A stretch of DNA of 6,551 nt from an uncultured Bacteroidales bacterium (GTDB taxonomy: Bacteria; Bacteroidota; Bacteroidia; Bacteroidales; Bacteroidaceae): positions 1 to 6,551 of the forward strand of contig CACZRQ010000215.1 in the NCBI GenBank assembly GCA_902783615.1, written 5' to 3'. Each line of letters opens with the position of its first letter. The first letter of the stretch is position 1. The notes below the pieces were generated by a model that was given only the letters and a program-made list of their open reading frames with translations, was not told where the DNA came from and did not search any database. Positions 6,118-6,551 of this stretch are shown here, piece by piece. Made by a program: the position numbers and the translations under genes.

Positions 6118-6551
6118 TCAGCTTTTCATAATACTTCAGCCCACCCAAATCAAGCTCAGGATGGCAGATTTGGATATAATCACGCAACAAGCGATCTGGA
6201 TGGAACGGTGTTTCCTCGTAGAATAATGAATAGGATGTGTTACATCCAAACACCCGACGTTCCTTGAACGCCTTCATCTCGGCATTGCCGTGAAAATCAG
6301 CAGCCAACTGTTTATATGTCATCGCAGTAGGCTGGTTATAGCGAAACACCCAGATATCGGCATGACCTGCTTTATCGAACACTGCCTCAAACGACAGGGC
6401 CAACGACCCACTGTGGTCATCGTCTGCGTAGGGATAAGTTGCATTGGCATCTGCCCACAGCTTGCCCTGTGTGCTCTGACCACCAGGCACATACCACACC
6501 GAGCCCGTCTTCAAGTCAGTAATCACCGTAGGTTTGTTCTCCGCCTGAGAT
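6110..6551 (-). CDS. ABC transporter substrate-binding protein, C-terminal part (cut by window end)
   Basis: The frame is open to the right edge, so the true start lies beyond it; 146 residues are visible. The internal GTG at 6526 is not the start, since eight more in-frame codons (reading SQAENKPT) precede it. The visible part fits the C-terminal lobe of a periplasmic-binding protein of the FepB/BtuF class (Peripla_BP_2): GSVWYVPGGQSTQGKLWADANATYPYADD, then the HSGSLALSFEAVF helix, the HADIWVF strand and a terminal ETPFHPDRLLRDYIQICHPEL helix. These stretches are the usual form in Bacteroidales proteins annotated as iron/B12 binding proteins. It captures the ligand in the periplasm and passes it to the permease, whose start codon its stop overlaps (6110-6117). 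The signal or lipoprotein peptide is outside the window. Confidence 0.88.
   Translation of the reverse strand, partial: SQAENKPTVITDLKTGSVWYVPGGQSTQGKLWADANATYPYADDDHSGSLALSFEAVFDKAGHADIWVFRYNQPTAMTYKQLAADFHGNAEMKAFKERRVFGCNTSYSLFYEETPFHPDRLLRDYIQICHPELDLGGLKYYEKLNE

Overview
The window looks like a chromosomal segment from a Bacteroidales bacterium (Bacteroides/Prevotella-like). Four things point there. The start regions are A-rich with no Shine-Dalgarno sequence. The divergent trkH/trpB gap carries two -7 boxes of the Bacteroidetes TAnnTTTG type. The proteins match the forms I know from that order: a TrkH with an extra N-terminal membrane section, a single-RCK TrkA, and a TrpB2-type synthase with no trpA beside it. 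The long intergenic stretch is packed with hairpins of a style common in these genomes. The genus cannot be fixed from sequence reading alone.

Layout. Positions 1 to about 900 hold no convincing gene and are unusually structured. First comes a nested, symmetric array of the heptamer GTGAAGG / CCTTCAC (7-251). Then an unrecognised, possibly structured stretch (252-413), a run of short perfect hairpins, several closed by a TTC triloop (414-620), a REP/MITE-like element bounded by inverted AAAGACTC / GAGTCTTT ends (631-773), and decayed roughly 50-bp derivatives of its right end (to 885). Positions 938-3524 carry a minus-strand potassium-uptake pair, trkH followed by trkA, separated by a short gap holding four tandem copies of GTCAATY. 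Divergent from trkH, trpB (TrpB2 type) runs on the plus strand (3658-5028) and ends at a strong hairpin terminator. Converging on it from the right is the end of a minus-strand metal-chelate/vitamin B12-type ABC import operon: the C-terminal part of a substrate-binding protein (cut by the window end), overlapping by 8 bases with a FecCD/BtuC permease.

How the genes work together. TrkA (cytoplasmic nucleotide-binding regulator) gates TrkH (membrane K+ channel/transporter). The binding protein hands a chelated iron or corrinoid ligand to the permease; the ATPase subunit is not downstream of the permease and must lie upstream of the window or elsewhere. TrpB2 stands alone and would condense indole with serine (or a related donor) without a partner alpha subunit here. 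The coding part is ordinary. The part worth a second look is the repeat-dense left 900 bases, above all the GTGAAGG array, whose function I cannot name.
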